Assembly (NCBI GenBank): GCA_027017165.1
Contig: JALURF010000025.1
Location: 1-6,167, forward strand
Direction: 5' to 3'
Length of the DNA: 6,167 bases
Source: Thermofilaceae archaeon
GTDB taxonomy: Archaea > Thermoproteota > Thermoprotei > Thermofilales > B69-G16
Shown: positions 1 to 5,634 of the stretch, one piece after another
How positions within the stretch are numbered: the first letter of the stretch is position 1
How the letters are laid out: each line of letters opens with the position of its first letter
The notes under the pieces: model-generated
The model's input: the letters and a program-made list of their open reading frames with translations, nothing else
What the model was told of the DNA's origin: nothing
The model's database searches: none
Made by a program: the position numbers and the translations under genes

Positions 1-648
1 GCTATCGGCGCGTTTATAGATGCTCTTAGCTTAGAGGTATCTGTGCACGAAGCCGTAGAAGCCGCTGGATATGGTGAGAAAGCCAGCGCTGGTACACCTC
101 ATTTCGACAATGTTTCTGCTAGTTTTTTAGGCGGGGTAGCCGTAATATATAGCTTCGACCCGTTGAGAGTTTTCTCTTTTACTCCGAAGAAGCGTTTAGA
201 ATTTGTGTTGGCAATGCCTAAAATTGAAGTGCCTTATAGGAAGACGGAAGTGATGAGAAAAGTCTTGCCTGATAAAGTAGCGTTAAAGGAACATGTTTGG
301 AATAGCGGTAGGCTTGCAGCGTTAATCTTAGGACTTTACATAGGCGATACGAAGTTAGTGGGGGCTGGGATGATGGATTATATAGTCGAACCGGCTAGAA
401 TCAGATATGTACCAGCATATCATAGAGTTAGAGATTATGCTTTGGAAGCAGGAGCGAGAGGTATAGCTCTGAGCGGAGCTGGTCCTTCAATACTCGTGCT
501 CTGTGAAGATAATGCTAGTGAAGTTAGAAGAGCTGTTGAAGAGGCTTATAGTGAAGAAGGGGTAGATTCAGAAGTTAGAGTAGCTCATCCCGTTCCGGCG
601 AAGCTTGAAACAGTTAGCATACCCGCGATCTCCTCTACACATCTCTAA
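1..648 (+). CDS. thrB: Homoserine kinase, C-terminal part (5' end outside window)
   Basis: This is the last 215 codons of a GHMP-superfamily kinase; the frame is open from base 1, so the gene starts upstream. Homoserine kinase phosphorylates L-homoserine with ATP to O-phosphohomoserine, the precursor of threonine, in the cytoplasm. Visible motifs, numbered from the first codon in the window: HFDNVSASFLGG at about 34-45, matching the family's HxDNVxPxLxGG; MDYIVEPAR at 125-133, typical of homoserine kinases rather than mevalonate or galactokinases; and the C-terminal glycine motif SGAGPS at 158-163 (bases 472-489). The ATP-binding PxxxGLGSSAA motif should lie just upstream and is not visible. 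The GTG at 43 is an internal valine, because conserved-looking sequence precedes it. The gene ends with TAA at 646-648, nine bases from the stop of the convergent hydrolase gene. The family assignment is firm; regulation cannot be seen. Confidence 0.93.
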   Translation, partial: AIGAFIDALSLEVSVHEAVEAAGYGEKASAGTPHFDNVSASFLGGVAVIYSFDPLRVFSFTPKKRLEFVLAMPKIEVPYRKTEVMRKVLPDKVALKEHVWNSGRLAALILGLYIGDTKLVGAGMMDYIVEPARIRYVPAYHRVRDYALEAGARGIALSGAGPSILVLCEDNASEVRRAVEEAYSEEGVDSEVRVAHPVPAKLETVSIPAISSTHL

Positions 649-657
649 TCTAAAATA

Positions 658-1500
658 TTATAGGTTTTTGATAAACTCGTGAATTTCCTTTGAGAGTACT
701 TCCGGCTTTTCATACAGTATTAAATGCCCTGCTCCAGGTATTATTTTGAGAATAGAGTTTCTAATCAATCCATTTAATGTTTTAGAATATTCTACGGGCG
801 TTACTTGATCGTCTTTACCCACGATTATTAAAGTTGGAGACTCTATTCTCGATACGGTTTTAGCTGCATCGTAATCCTTGAAGTATTTAAGATATCTGAA
901 GACATGGGCGGGTAGGCTTTCTATGTATTCTTTATTATCTCTGAGAAATTCCTCATAAACACTTTCTGGAGTCTTCGGGCTGAAGAATACTTTTCTATAA
1001 AGTTTTCGAGTGAAAATATTCTCTGTGAAAAAGAGCTTCCTCCAGAATACTGAAGGCAAAATCCAGACTATATGGTCGATCATGTCCGGTTTAAGTTTTG
1101 CTACAGAGCCTATCAGCACAATCGCTTTTACTCTATGCCTCACCGCGTATTCTTGAACTACCAATCCGCCGAAGCTATGCCCTATCAGTACGACATCTTT
1201 ATCCCTAACGCCGAGCTCCTTCATTAATGCTTCTTGATCGCGGAGGTAATCCTCCAACAATACTTCTCTAGGCTTGCTCGACATCCCGTAGCCTCGTAGA
1301 TCGTAGGCGATTATTCTGTAATACTCTTTAAAGTAATTTATTAGATATTTCCAATTGCTGATCTGTCCCGGAGAACCGTGTAGGAAGAATAAGGTTGTCT
1401 TATCGCTGTAGAGTTTATCTCGTCCACTATCGAGAACTCTTAGTTTAACGTTGTTTACTTCTAGATAAAATGTATTAGTTATGACTTTATCGACGTACAC
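658..1500 (-). CDS. Alpha/beta-fold hydrolase
   Basis: A 280-residue protein with the full alpha/beta-hydrolase signature: the oxyanion-hole HGSPG at 41-45, DLRGYGMS at 67-74, the nucleophile elbow GHSFGG at 107-112 with Ser109, an acid in VGKDDQVTP (Asp230 or Asp231), and the catalytic histidine in GAGHL (His259). The segment between about 135 and 205 is the variable cap that sets substrate choice. The family includes esterases, epoxide hydrolases, haloalkane dehalogenases, C-C bond hydrolases and proline iminopeptidases. With serine as nucleophile this looks like an esterase or peptidase type, but the substrate cannot be read from the sequence. No signal peptide is seen, so it is probably cytoplasmic. 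The start is GTG, preceded by GGTGA only 3 bases upstream (1504-1508). The gene lies 40 bases behind the 1541-1744 gene on the same strand, so co-transcription is likely. It converges with thrB. Confidence 0.9.
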   Translation of the reverse strand: MYVDKVITNTFYLEVNNVKLRVLDSGRDKLYSDKTTLFFLHGSPGQISNWKYLINYFKEYYRIIAYDLRGYGMSSKPREVLLEDYLRDQEALMKELGVRDKDVVLIGHSFGGLVVQEYAVRHRVKAIVLIGSVAKLKPDMIDHIVWILPSVFWRKLFFTENIFTRKLYRKVFFSPKTPESVYEEFLRDNKEYIESLPAHVFRYLKYFKDYDAAKTVSRIESPTLIIVGKDDQVTPVEYSKTLNGLIRNSILKIIPGAGHLILYEKPEVLSKEIHEFIKNL

Positions 1501-1540
1501 GGTTCACCGCGTATTATATTGACTAACAACTTCTTAACAT

Positions 1541-1744
1541 TTATTGCTGGAGAGAATTCTTATCTATTTTAATTATATCCGCCAATGTTATTCTGCTACT
1601 CTGAGATAACACAACTATGTTCTTCAAAAATTCCATAAACACTTCTACGAATTCCCTAGAGGGAGCTTCAATCATAAACTCTTCGATTTCTCCGCGGCAT
1701 GATATTACGACTCTAGCTTTGATTATGCCGCGAGAATTGCTCAA
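1541..1744 (-). CDS. Small protein of unknown function (67 aa)
   Basis: I do not recognise this protein. It is a 67-residue, soluble-looking polypeptide. The N-terminal third (residues about 7-28) alternates hydrophobic and polar residues as in two beta strands around a CRGE turn. It is followed by an amphipathic helix (about 29-43) and a second short hydrophobic stretch ending in LADIIKID. There is no membrane segment and only one cysteine (Cys16). The case for a real gene is the ribosome site: TTG is the start, and GAGGCG on the minus strand (1752-1757) lies 7 bases upstream, with a TATA-like element further up. The downstream hydrolase gene starts 40 bases after its stop, which suggests one transcript. 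It is divergent from the AbrB-type gene at 1883, so the two may share control. The start could also be at an internal Met, but the Shine-Dalgarno spacing favours TTG. Confidence 0.62.
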   Translation of the reverse strand: MSNSRGIIKARVVISCRGEIEEFMIEAPSREFVEVFMEFLKNIVVLSQSSRITLADIIKIDKNSLQQ

Positions 1745-1751
1745 AATTCAA

Positions 1752-1757
1752 CGCCTC
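1752..1757 (-). promoter_or_regulatory. Ribosome binding site GAGGCG deciding a TTG start
   Basis: On the minus strand GAGGCG precedes the TTG at 1742-1744 by 7 bases. This is good archaeal spacing and is the main reason for accepting the unusual start codon of the 67-residue gene. Confidence 0.55.
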
Positions 1758-1782
1758 GCTAGCCTATTATAAGACATCATGT

Positions 1783-1793
1783 AACTATATAGG
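1783..1793 (-). promoter_or_regulatory. Candidate TATA element for the 1744-to-658 minus-strand unit
   Basis: The minus strand reads CCTATATAGTT here. Placing transcription about 25 bases downstream gives a start near 1762 and a short leader that still contains the GAGGCG ribosome site. A second AT-rich stretch (TTATAATAG, 1764-1772) is closer to the gene and would give an essentially leaderless message, so the choice is tentative. Confidence 0.4.
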
Positions 1794-1862
1794 TTATGGT
1801 ATAAATTCCTTACTTTCCTTATATTCTTGAAATTCCTTGGATTTACTTATCTAACACCGTCT

Positions 1863-1870
1863 CTTATAAG
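1863..1870 (+). promoter_or_regulatory. Candidate TATA element for the AbrB-type gene
   Basis: CTTATAAG is a good archaeal TATA-like octamer. However, its centre (about 1867) is only 16 bases before the ATG at 1883. A normal start site near 1892 would fall inside the annotated frame and would favour the in-frame GTG at 1916. A weaker AT-rich element (ATTTACTTA, 1841-1849) would fit the ATG better. The core TTATAAGAC also occurs at 1767-1775. Confidence 0.35.
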
Positions 1871-1882
1871 ACGTGGAAATTT

Positions 1883-2053
1883 ATGTCTAGAAAGTCTAAG
1901 CGCGAAGTACTGGGAGTGAGCAAAATAACTTATAAGTTTCAGGTTACCATACCGAAGACTGTTAGGGAAAGGTTTGGGCTTAAAGAAGGGGATATATTGG
2001 TATTTATGTTGGAAGATGGAAAGCTGGTATTAGTGAAGAGCACAGAATTATAA
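1883..2053 (+). CDS. SpoVT/AbrB-domain (swapped-hairpin) transcriptional regulator, 56 aa
   Basis: A 56-residue protein that is almost entirely one SpoVT/AbrB swapped-hairpin domain. The diagnostic stretch is SKITYKFQVTIPKTVRERF (residues 13-31), followed by GLKEGDILVFMLEDGKLVLVK (32-52 region), the usual beta-hairpin with the LKxGD turn. Such proteins dimerise and bind DNA, as global regulators (AbrB), as archaeal regulators, or as antitoxins. Residues 1-11 form a basic leader (KSKR). The ATG at 1883 is used because it gives the whole frame; GTG at 1916 would give a 45-residue protein that still holds the full domain. No toxin gene (PIN or similar) follows on the same strand: the next gene is a luciferase-like oxidoreductase 103 bases on, with its own promoter. 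An antitoxin role therefore has no support here. It may regulate itself or the divergent 67-residue gene and hydrolase, which is inference. Confidence 0.85.
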   Translation: MSRKSKREVLGVSKITYKFQVTIPKTVRERFGLKEGDILVFMLEDGKLVLVKSTEL

Positions 2054-2054
2054 T

Positions 2055-2088
2055 AAATTTGTTTCAAATTGAATAATCTAGAATTATT
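2055..2088. repeat. Two adjacent AT-rich inverted repeats after the AbrB-type gene
   Basis: AATTTG (2056-2061) and CAAATT (2065-2070) flank TTT; directly after, AATAAT (2072-2077) and ATTATT (2083-2088) flank CTAGA. They begin two bases past the AbrB-type stop codon. They could be a weak terminator or binding sites for a dimeric regulator. In AT-rich spacer DNA such short arms also arise by chance. Confidence 0.3.
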
Positions 2089-2126
2089 GAGCTTTGGATA
2101 ATTAACTGAAATTCTTCGGTAATGTG

Positions 2127-2134
2127 TTTAAATA
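2127..2134 (+). promoter_or_regulatory. TATA box of the luciferase-like oxidoreductase gene (leaderless)
   Basis: TTTAAATA is centred about 26 bases before the A of the ATG at 2157, so transcription should start at or next to the start codon. The only purine-rich Shine-Dalgarno-like string, GGGAG at 2136-2140, is 16 bases from the ATG and would lie upstream of the message. A leaderless transcript is the simplest reading. Confidence 0.6.
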
Positions 2135-2156
2135 AGGGAGAAAAATAAATTAACCT

Positions 2157-3125
2157 ATGAAATTTGGAGTTTTCGTCCCGCAGGGTTGGAGACTTGATCT
2201 GCCAGCAGATATGAATCCTAAGGAGCAGTGGAATACTATTGTTAAAGTCGCCCTTAAAAGCGAAGAATTAGGCTTTGATATCCTAGTAGTGTACGATCAT
2301 TTCCACACGGTGCCGGAGCCTCTTTCAGGGAGGAGCGTTTTTGAAGCTTGGACTTTGTTGGCAGCGTTAGCTCCTCTCACTAAGAGGATTAGGCTTAGCC
2401 AGCTCGTCACCTGCAATCTTTATCGCAATCCTGCCTATCTCGCTAAAATAAGCAGCGTTATAGACGTAATAAGCTGCGGCAGACTTGAATTAGGTATTGG
2501 AGCGTGTTGGTATGAACATGAGTTTAAAGGCTATGGATACAGCTTTCCTCCAGCGAAGGATAGGATTATGATGCTCGAAGAAGCTATACAGATAATAAAG
2601 AAGATGTGGACCGAGCCCGAAGTCCACTTTAATGGAAAATACTACACGCTGGAAGGCGCTTTGAACGATCCGAAGCCCTTACAGAAGCCGCATCCCCCGG
2701 TACTGATAGGCGGTGGTGGGGAGAAGTTTACTCTTAGAGTTGTGGCTAAATACGCGGATAAATGGAATATAGGCGGGGATTTCGAAAAATATGTTAGAAA
2801 GGCTAGAATCCTGGAAGAGCATTGTAAGGATGTAGGGAGAGATTTTAAAGAGATAGTTCTCACGCATGTGGGAACTGTGATTATCGGTCGGACTGAGGAG
2901 GAAGTTAGAGAGAAATTTGAGAAGTATGAAGCAGTGAAGATAGGCGGGATAAGCTATGAAGATTGGAGAAAAACTCACTATATAGGGACGCCCGAGGAGA
3001 TAGCAGAGAAAATTGAGAAATTTAAGGAGATCGGAGTTGAGGAGATCTACCTCTACTTCCCCTATGCTGGAGAACTTGAACCTCTTGAATTTTTCAGAGA
3101 TGAAGTAATGAAACAGTTCAAGTAA
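2157..3125 (+). CDS. LLM-class (luciferase-like) oxidoreductase, probably F420-dependent
   Basis: A 322-residue TIM-barrel protein of the bacterial-luciferase-like superfamily. Motifs in order: MKFGVFVPQG at the first strand; VVYDHFHT at 44-51; the RIRLSQLVT strand at 78-85; NPAYLAK at 91-97; GRLELGIGACWYEHEFKGYG at 108-127, the family's GRxxxGxGxGWxxxEfxayG block with two substitutions; KPLQKPHPPVLIGGGGEK at 173-190; and YIGTPEEIAEKIEKF at 275-289. This pattern fits the subgroup annotated as probable F420-dependent oxidoreductases. Members transfer hydride between reduced F420 (or FMNH2) and diverse substrates; the substrate here is unknown. It is a cytoplasmic enzyme of full length for the family. 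It is transcribed alone from a leaderless promoter and converges with the glycosylase gene 11 bases beyond its stop. Cofactor identity is inferred from the family, not shown directly. Confidence 0.92.
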   Translation: MKFGVFVPQGWRLDLPADMNPKEQWNTIVKVALKSEELGFDILVVYDHFHTVPEPLSGRSVFEAWTLLAALAPLTKRIRLSQLVTCNLYRNPAYLAKISSVIDVISCGRLELGIGACWYEHEFKGYGYSFPPAKDRIMMLEEAIQIIKKMWTEPEVHFNGKYYTLEGALNDPKPLQKPHPPVLIGGGGEKFTLRVVAKYADKWNIGGDFEKYVRKARILEEHCKDVGRDFKEIVLTHVGTVIIGRTEEEVREKFEKYEAVKIGGISYEDWRKTHYIGTPEEIAEKIEKFKEIGVEEIYLYFPYAGELEPLEFFRDEVMKQFK

Positions 3126-3136
3126 CGTTTTGAGAA

Positions 3137-3733
3137 CTAGCCGTATATAGCTTCTTTCACAGCTTTTCTTAAAACTTTTAATCTTGACTTTTCGAAATCG
3201 GGGTTATTTTTAAACCATTTCTTATTCGCTGGAGATGGGTGAGGAATTACGAAGACCGGTTTACCCTTAAACTCTAAATCTTGAAAAACAAGTTCCGTAA
3301 ATTTCCTTTCAGGATAGAGAAAGTTGGCAGCATAACTCCCAACGATTATGTAGAGCTTGGGATTAAGGAAGGAAAGCTCTTTTAACAACCATTTCTTCGC
3401 ACAGATTTTAGGTGGAGGCGCATCACCTCCCTGTCCCCTACCTGGATAACAGTGGGCAACCGCGGTAATGTAGAATATTCTAGGATTGAAGAAAACTTCT
3501 CTCGGGACTCCCAGCCACTCGATGAACTTCTTCCCGCTTGCATCCGGCTCGCGTTCATTTTTAGAAAAGGGTCTCCCGCATTTACTCGCTCTCCGCGAAG
3601 GGGCCTGCCCTATAACGACTATTTTTGCGGTTGGTTCTCCCCATATAAGAGGCTTCGGCTCTATATTTAAACCCAGCACTTCTCTACAATACCTACATTT
3701 TAGCAATTGTTCGCGAAATTCTTCAAACTTCAT
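3137..3733 (-). CDS. Uracil-DNA glycosylase superfamily protein, Fe-S type
   Basis: A 198-residue protein of the uracil-DNA glycosylase fold, which removes uracil (or related damaged bases) from DNA as the first step of base excision repair. Motif 1 is IGQAPSRRAS at 41-50, equivalent to the family's GEAPG loop, with Gln replacing Glu. Motif 3 is HPSPANKKWFKNNP at 165-178, the HPSP loop that enters the minor groove. A cysteine pattern C13-x2-C16 plus C95-x15-C111 matches the spacing of the 4Fe-4S cluster ligands in type IV and V enzymes. The HPSP-N-x-x-W-x-x-x-NP ending resembles the ~190-residue 'uracil-DNA glycosylase family' proteins more than classic type IV enzymes, so its substrate could differ. 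The start is ATG with a TATA element about 29 bases upstream, giving a nearly leaderless message. It is divergent from the fusion gene at 3835 and convergent with the oxidoreductase gene. Confidence 0.88.
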   Translation of the reverse strand: MKFEEFREQLLKCRYCREVLGLNIEPKPLIWGEPTAKIVVIGQAPSRRASKCGRPFSKNEREPDASGKKFIEWLGVPREVFFNPRIFYITAVAHCYPGRGQGGDAPPPKICAKKWLLKELSFLNPKLYIIVGSYAANFLYPERKFTELVFQDLEFKGKPVFVIPHPSPANKKWFKNNPDFEKSRLKVLRKAVKEAIYG

Positions 3734-3758
3734 AAATTCGCTATACTCCTATCCGTGA

Positions 3759-3766
3759 CTATATAT
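3759..3766 (-). promoter_or_regulatory. TATA element of the glycosylase gene
   Basis: The minus strand reads ATATATAG, centred about 29 bases before the ATG at 3733, so the leader should be only a few bases. An AGGAG string (3746-3750) is 12 bases from the ATG and would lie upstream of the message. Because the element is nearly symmetric it could also fire towards the fusion gene on the plus strand. Confidence 0.45.
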
Positions 3767-3798
3767 GAATATTACGAAGATAGGGAGGCGTAGACAAT

Positions 3799-3807
3799 CT
3801 TAAATAG
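3799..3807 (+). promoter_or_regulatory. TATA element of the GrpB-IMPase fusion gene
   Basis: CTTAAATAG is centred about 32 bases before the ATG at 3835, predicting a start near 3828 and a leader of a few bases. A good GGAGGT lies at 3814-3819 but is 15 bases from the ATG, too far for normal use and probably upstream of the message. It would only be transcribed if the element at 3759-3766 served this strand. Confidence 0.45.
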
Positions 3808-3834
3808 ATCTTCGGAGGTAGTAGCTCAGATTCG

Positions 3835-5253
3835 ATGAAAGATCCTCATTTGAGAATAGTGTCTTACAATCCTGAATATCCTAGAATTTTTAATGAAATA
3901 AAAGAGTTTATTCTCGGTATAATCCCTTATCCAGTTCGGATTGAACACGTGGGTAGTACGGCCGTCTCGGAGCTCGGCGGGAGGGAAATAATAGATGTTT
4001 TAGTAATAGCTGAACGGGAGCATATGCGAAAAATCGTTGAGTTACTAGAAAGCAGAGGATTTAGATATAATCCTCAGGTGAGTATTTCTTCTGAAAAATT
4101 CTTCGTTTCAGGACCCTACAAGTATGAGAGAAAAGAATACCACGTACACATTCATATAACATTTAAGGGAAGTAGAGAGCATGTGGAAAAACTATTATTT
4201 CGGGATTATCTGAGAGAGAATCCAGAAGAAGCGAAGCGGTATTACGAGCTTAAAAAGATGTGGATGGAGAAAGCTGGATCAGATCCATCTAGATATAGGA
4301 AGTATAAAGCTGCCTATATCAGAGCTGTTTTGAAAAAGCTGAAAAGGAGTTTTCTAATAGAGAAAATTCGTAAAATCTTTAATATCGCATACTCGATTTC
4401 AATAGTAGAAGCTATGTCCGACAGTTTCAGGAGTAAGTGGCTTGAAATAGGCAAAGAAGTTCTAGCCTTGATAGATGACAGTATAACGCCGAGAATGGAG
4501 AGAATTGTCCGGAGAAAAGTAAGTTTTGAAGTTTTCAAACGCCTCAGCAAGAGACTTCACATCTTAGCGGATGAAATAGCTGAAGACTATTTGAGAGAAG
4601 TTGCCGATAACGCCGTGCTTATAGACCACGTCTCTGAGAGAATTCTAAGAGAGGGAGAGAAGCCCGTCGCGATAATCTTACTAAATGCTCTCGATGGTTC
4701 CCAGAATGGAGTTAGAGGAATAGCTTTCTACGGAGGTTCAATAGCCGTTGCGAGATATAAGCCGAACGCTACTCTAAAAGATTTAGAAGTATCCGTTGTG
4801 AGAAATTTCGCGACGGACGACGTTTATACAGCGACGCTAGGGGGAGGAGCTTATTTAAATAATATGCGTATACGCCCTTCCACCGAAACGGAGCTAGCGA
4901 ATTCTATAATAGGCATGGATACTTATGTAGAGGATTTAAGCATTCTATTAAGAAAACTAGAGAAACTCTTAGCGCAAGTTAGGGATTTGAGACGTATGGG
5001 CTGTTCATCGCTAGAGGTTTGTGAAGTAGCGAGAGGGGCTATAGACTCGTTCATCGATTTGAGAGGCACCACGGATATAGTGCATTTAGCGTCTAAGCTC
5101 ATCGTAGAAGAAGCCGGAGGGATAATAACCGATGAACATGGCAATCCTTTGAAAAAACCGTTAAAGGTAGGAGAAAGAGTAAAATTCATAGCTTCAGGAA
5201 ATAGAAGTATCCACGAGAAAATTTTAAACTTAATTTCAGCTACTAAACAGTAA
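3835..5253 (+). CDS. Fusion protein: GrpB/UPF0157 nucleotidyltransferase-like domain plus inositol-monophosphatase-like domain
   Basis: A single uninterrupted 472-residue frame with two recognisable domains. Residues 1 to about 172 are a GrpB/UPF0157 domain of the nucleotidyltransferase fold: HVGSTAV at 38-44, GGREIIDVLV at 48-57, YHVHIHITF at 102-110, and FRDYLRENPEEAKRYYELKK from 122, ending YRKYKAAYI at 154-162. From about 200 to 472 is an inositol monophosphatase/fructose-bisphosphatase-type domain: ADEIAEDYL at 245-253, SER at 267-269, NALDGSQN at 284-291 in place of DPLDGTxN, GGGAYLNN at 336-343, and TDIVHLASKLIVEEAGG at 413-429. Asp246, Glu268, Asp287 and Asp414 are plausible retained metal ligands. 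The first aspartate of the DPxDG motif is Asn284, and the GDxT motif seems lost, so phosphatase activity is doubtful. GrpB proteins lack a settled biochemical role, though in some bacteria they are fused to dephospho-CoA kinase. The domains may act on one substrate, or the second may only sense a sugar or inositol phosphate; both are inference. Confidence 0.88.
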   Translation: MKDPHLRIVSYNPEYPRIFNEIKEFILGIIPYPVRIEHVGSTAVSELGGREIIDVLVIAEREHMRKIVELLESRGFRYNPQVSISSEKFFVSGPYKYERKEYHVHIHITFKGSREHVEKLLFRDYLRENPEEAKRYYELKKMWMEKAGSDPSRYRKYKAAYIRAVLKKLKRSFLIEKIRKIFNIAYSISIVEAMSDSFRSKWLEIGKEVLALIDDSITPRMERIVRRKVSFEVFKRLSKRLHILADEIAEDYLREVADNAVLIDHVSERILREGEKPVAIILLNALDGSQNGVRGIAFYGGSIAVARYKPNATLKDLEVSVVRNFATDDVYTATLGGGAYLNNMRIRPSTETELANSIIGMDTYVEDLSILLRKLEKLLAQVRDLRRMGCSSLEVCEVARGAIDSFIDLRGTTDIVHLASKLIVEEAGGIITDEHGNPLKKPLKVGERVKFIASGNRSIHEKILNLISATKQ

Positions 5254-5344
5254 ATTGCAGATACTCCGGCGGTTTAGCTTTAACTCTATTAAGCATGTAG
5301 AGAAATAGGAGGCTCTCGAGTGCTCCAGATGGACATAAATCCAT
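5243..5344 (-). other. In-frame continuation of the 5345-5611 gene past its TAA stop (33 codons, begins ATG)
   Basis: The ATG at 5342-5344 follows the TAA of the upstream frame (5345-5347) directly and in the same frame. It opens 33 codons, starting MDLCPSGALE and ending PPEYLQFTV, before TAG at 5243-5245. The composition looks like protein: a LESLLFLYML hydrophobic helix then a basic, proline-containing tail, with AGA and AT-ending codons like the neighbours. It could be the detached C-terminus of the 5345-5611 protein after a nonsense mutation, a readthrough extension, or a tiny separate coding unit. Its end overlaps the 3' end of the convergent fusion gene by 11 bases. There is no Shine-Dalgarno site of its own. 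Confidence 0.4.
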
Positions 5345-5611
5345 TTAAAAAGCTCTTTCAACTTTACTGAGGAACTTCTGAGCAGGCTTTCGAGGACATA
5401 CTCCCAAGTTAAATATATAGCTGAACGTCCCATCTATCTTTATAAATAGTTTCTCCTTACTCCATACAACTTTCAATTTTACTCTGATATTCTCCCGAGT
5501 TTTTAACCATAGCTTTCTAGCTTGCCAAGCGAGCTCTGCTTCACAGTTCCAAGCTTCTAGAAGTAGCCCTAAATGGTGGGCAGACCATAAAGGTCCTGAT
5601 GAAGATAGCAT
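5345..5611 (-). CDS. Hypothetical protein, tryptophan-rich, possibly a decaying gene (88 aa as read)
   Basis: I do not recognise this family. The 88-residue product has five tryptophans among them GPLWSAHH near the start, an alanine-rich helix (LLLEAWNCEAELAWQARKLW, about 17-36), then a basic beta-like stretch (RVKLKVVW, then KLFIKIDGTFSYIF), and ends VERAF. It is soluble-looking, with no signal or membrane segment. Two oddities suggest damage. First, the strong AGGAGG site at 5635-5640 lies 23 bases before the ATG, while an in-frame ATC sits 8 bases from it and the frame between codes smoothly (SDQT before the Met). Second, the TAA stop is followed at once by ATG and 33 more coding-like codons. 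A sense reading in this frame is supported by plausible codon choice, but function and even expression are open. It is convergent with the fusion gene. Confidence 0.55.
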   Translation of the reverse strand: MLSSSGPLWSAHHLGLLLEAWNCEAELAWQARKLWLKTRENIRVKLKVVWSKEKLFIKIDGTFSYIFNLGVCPRKPAQKFLSKVERAF

Positions 5612-5634
5612 AGTCTGATCAGAGATATCCAGTC

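Noticed and set aside
43..648. GTG at 43 as the start of a separate 201-residue gene
   Set aside because: The frame is open to base 1 and the kinase family extends well upstream with its ATP-binding motif, so the GTG is an internal valine codon.
1883..2053. AbrB-type gene as the antitoxin of a toxin-antitoxin pair
   Set aside because: No toxin-like gene (PIN, MazF or similar) lies next to it on the same strand; the next gene is a full-length oxidoreductase with its own promoter.
2642..2978. Two minus-strand frames inside the luciferase-like oxidoreductase gene
   Set aside because: They are antisense to a strongly recognised enzyme and their translations show no family features.
3452..3758. 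Two plus-strand frames across the glycosylase gene
   Set aside because: They are antisense shadows of a gene with clear UDG motifs and cysteine pattern.
3814..3831. tRNA-like string GGAGGTAGTAGCTCAG upstream of the fusion gene
   Set aside because: It resembles an acceptor strand plus the start of a D arm, but there is no matching GAGC for the D stem, no anticodon or T arm, and the fusion coding sequence begins at once after it.
4314..5189. Two minus-strand frames (4314-4550 and 4923-5189) inside the fusion gene
   Set aside because: They are antisense shadows: serine- and leucine-rich, with no motif or ribosome site.
5236..5433. 65-residue minus-strand frame overlapping the end of the fusion gene
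   Set aside because: It overlaps, in another frame, both the 88-residue gene and its in-frame continuation, which read more like protein; its sequence is rich in serine and shows no motif.
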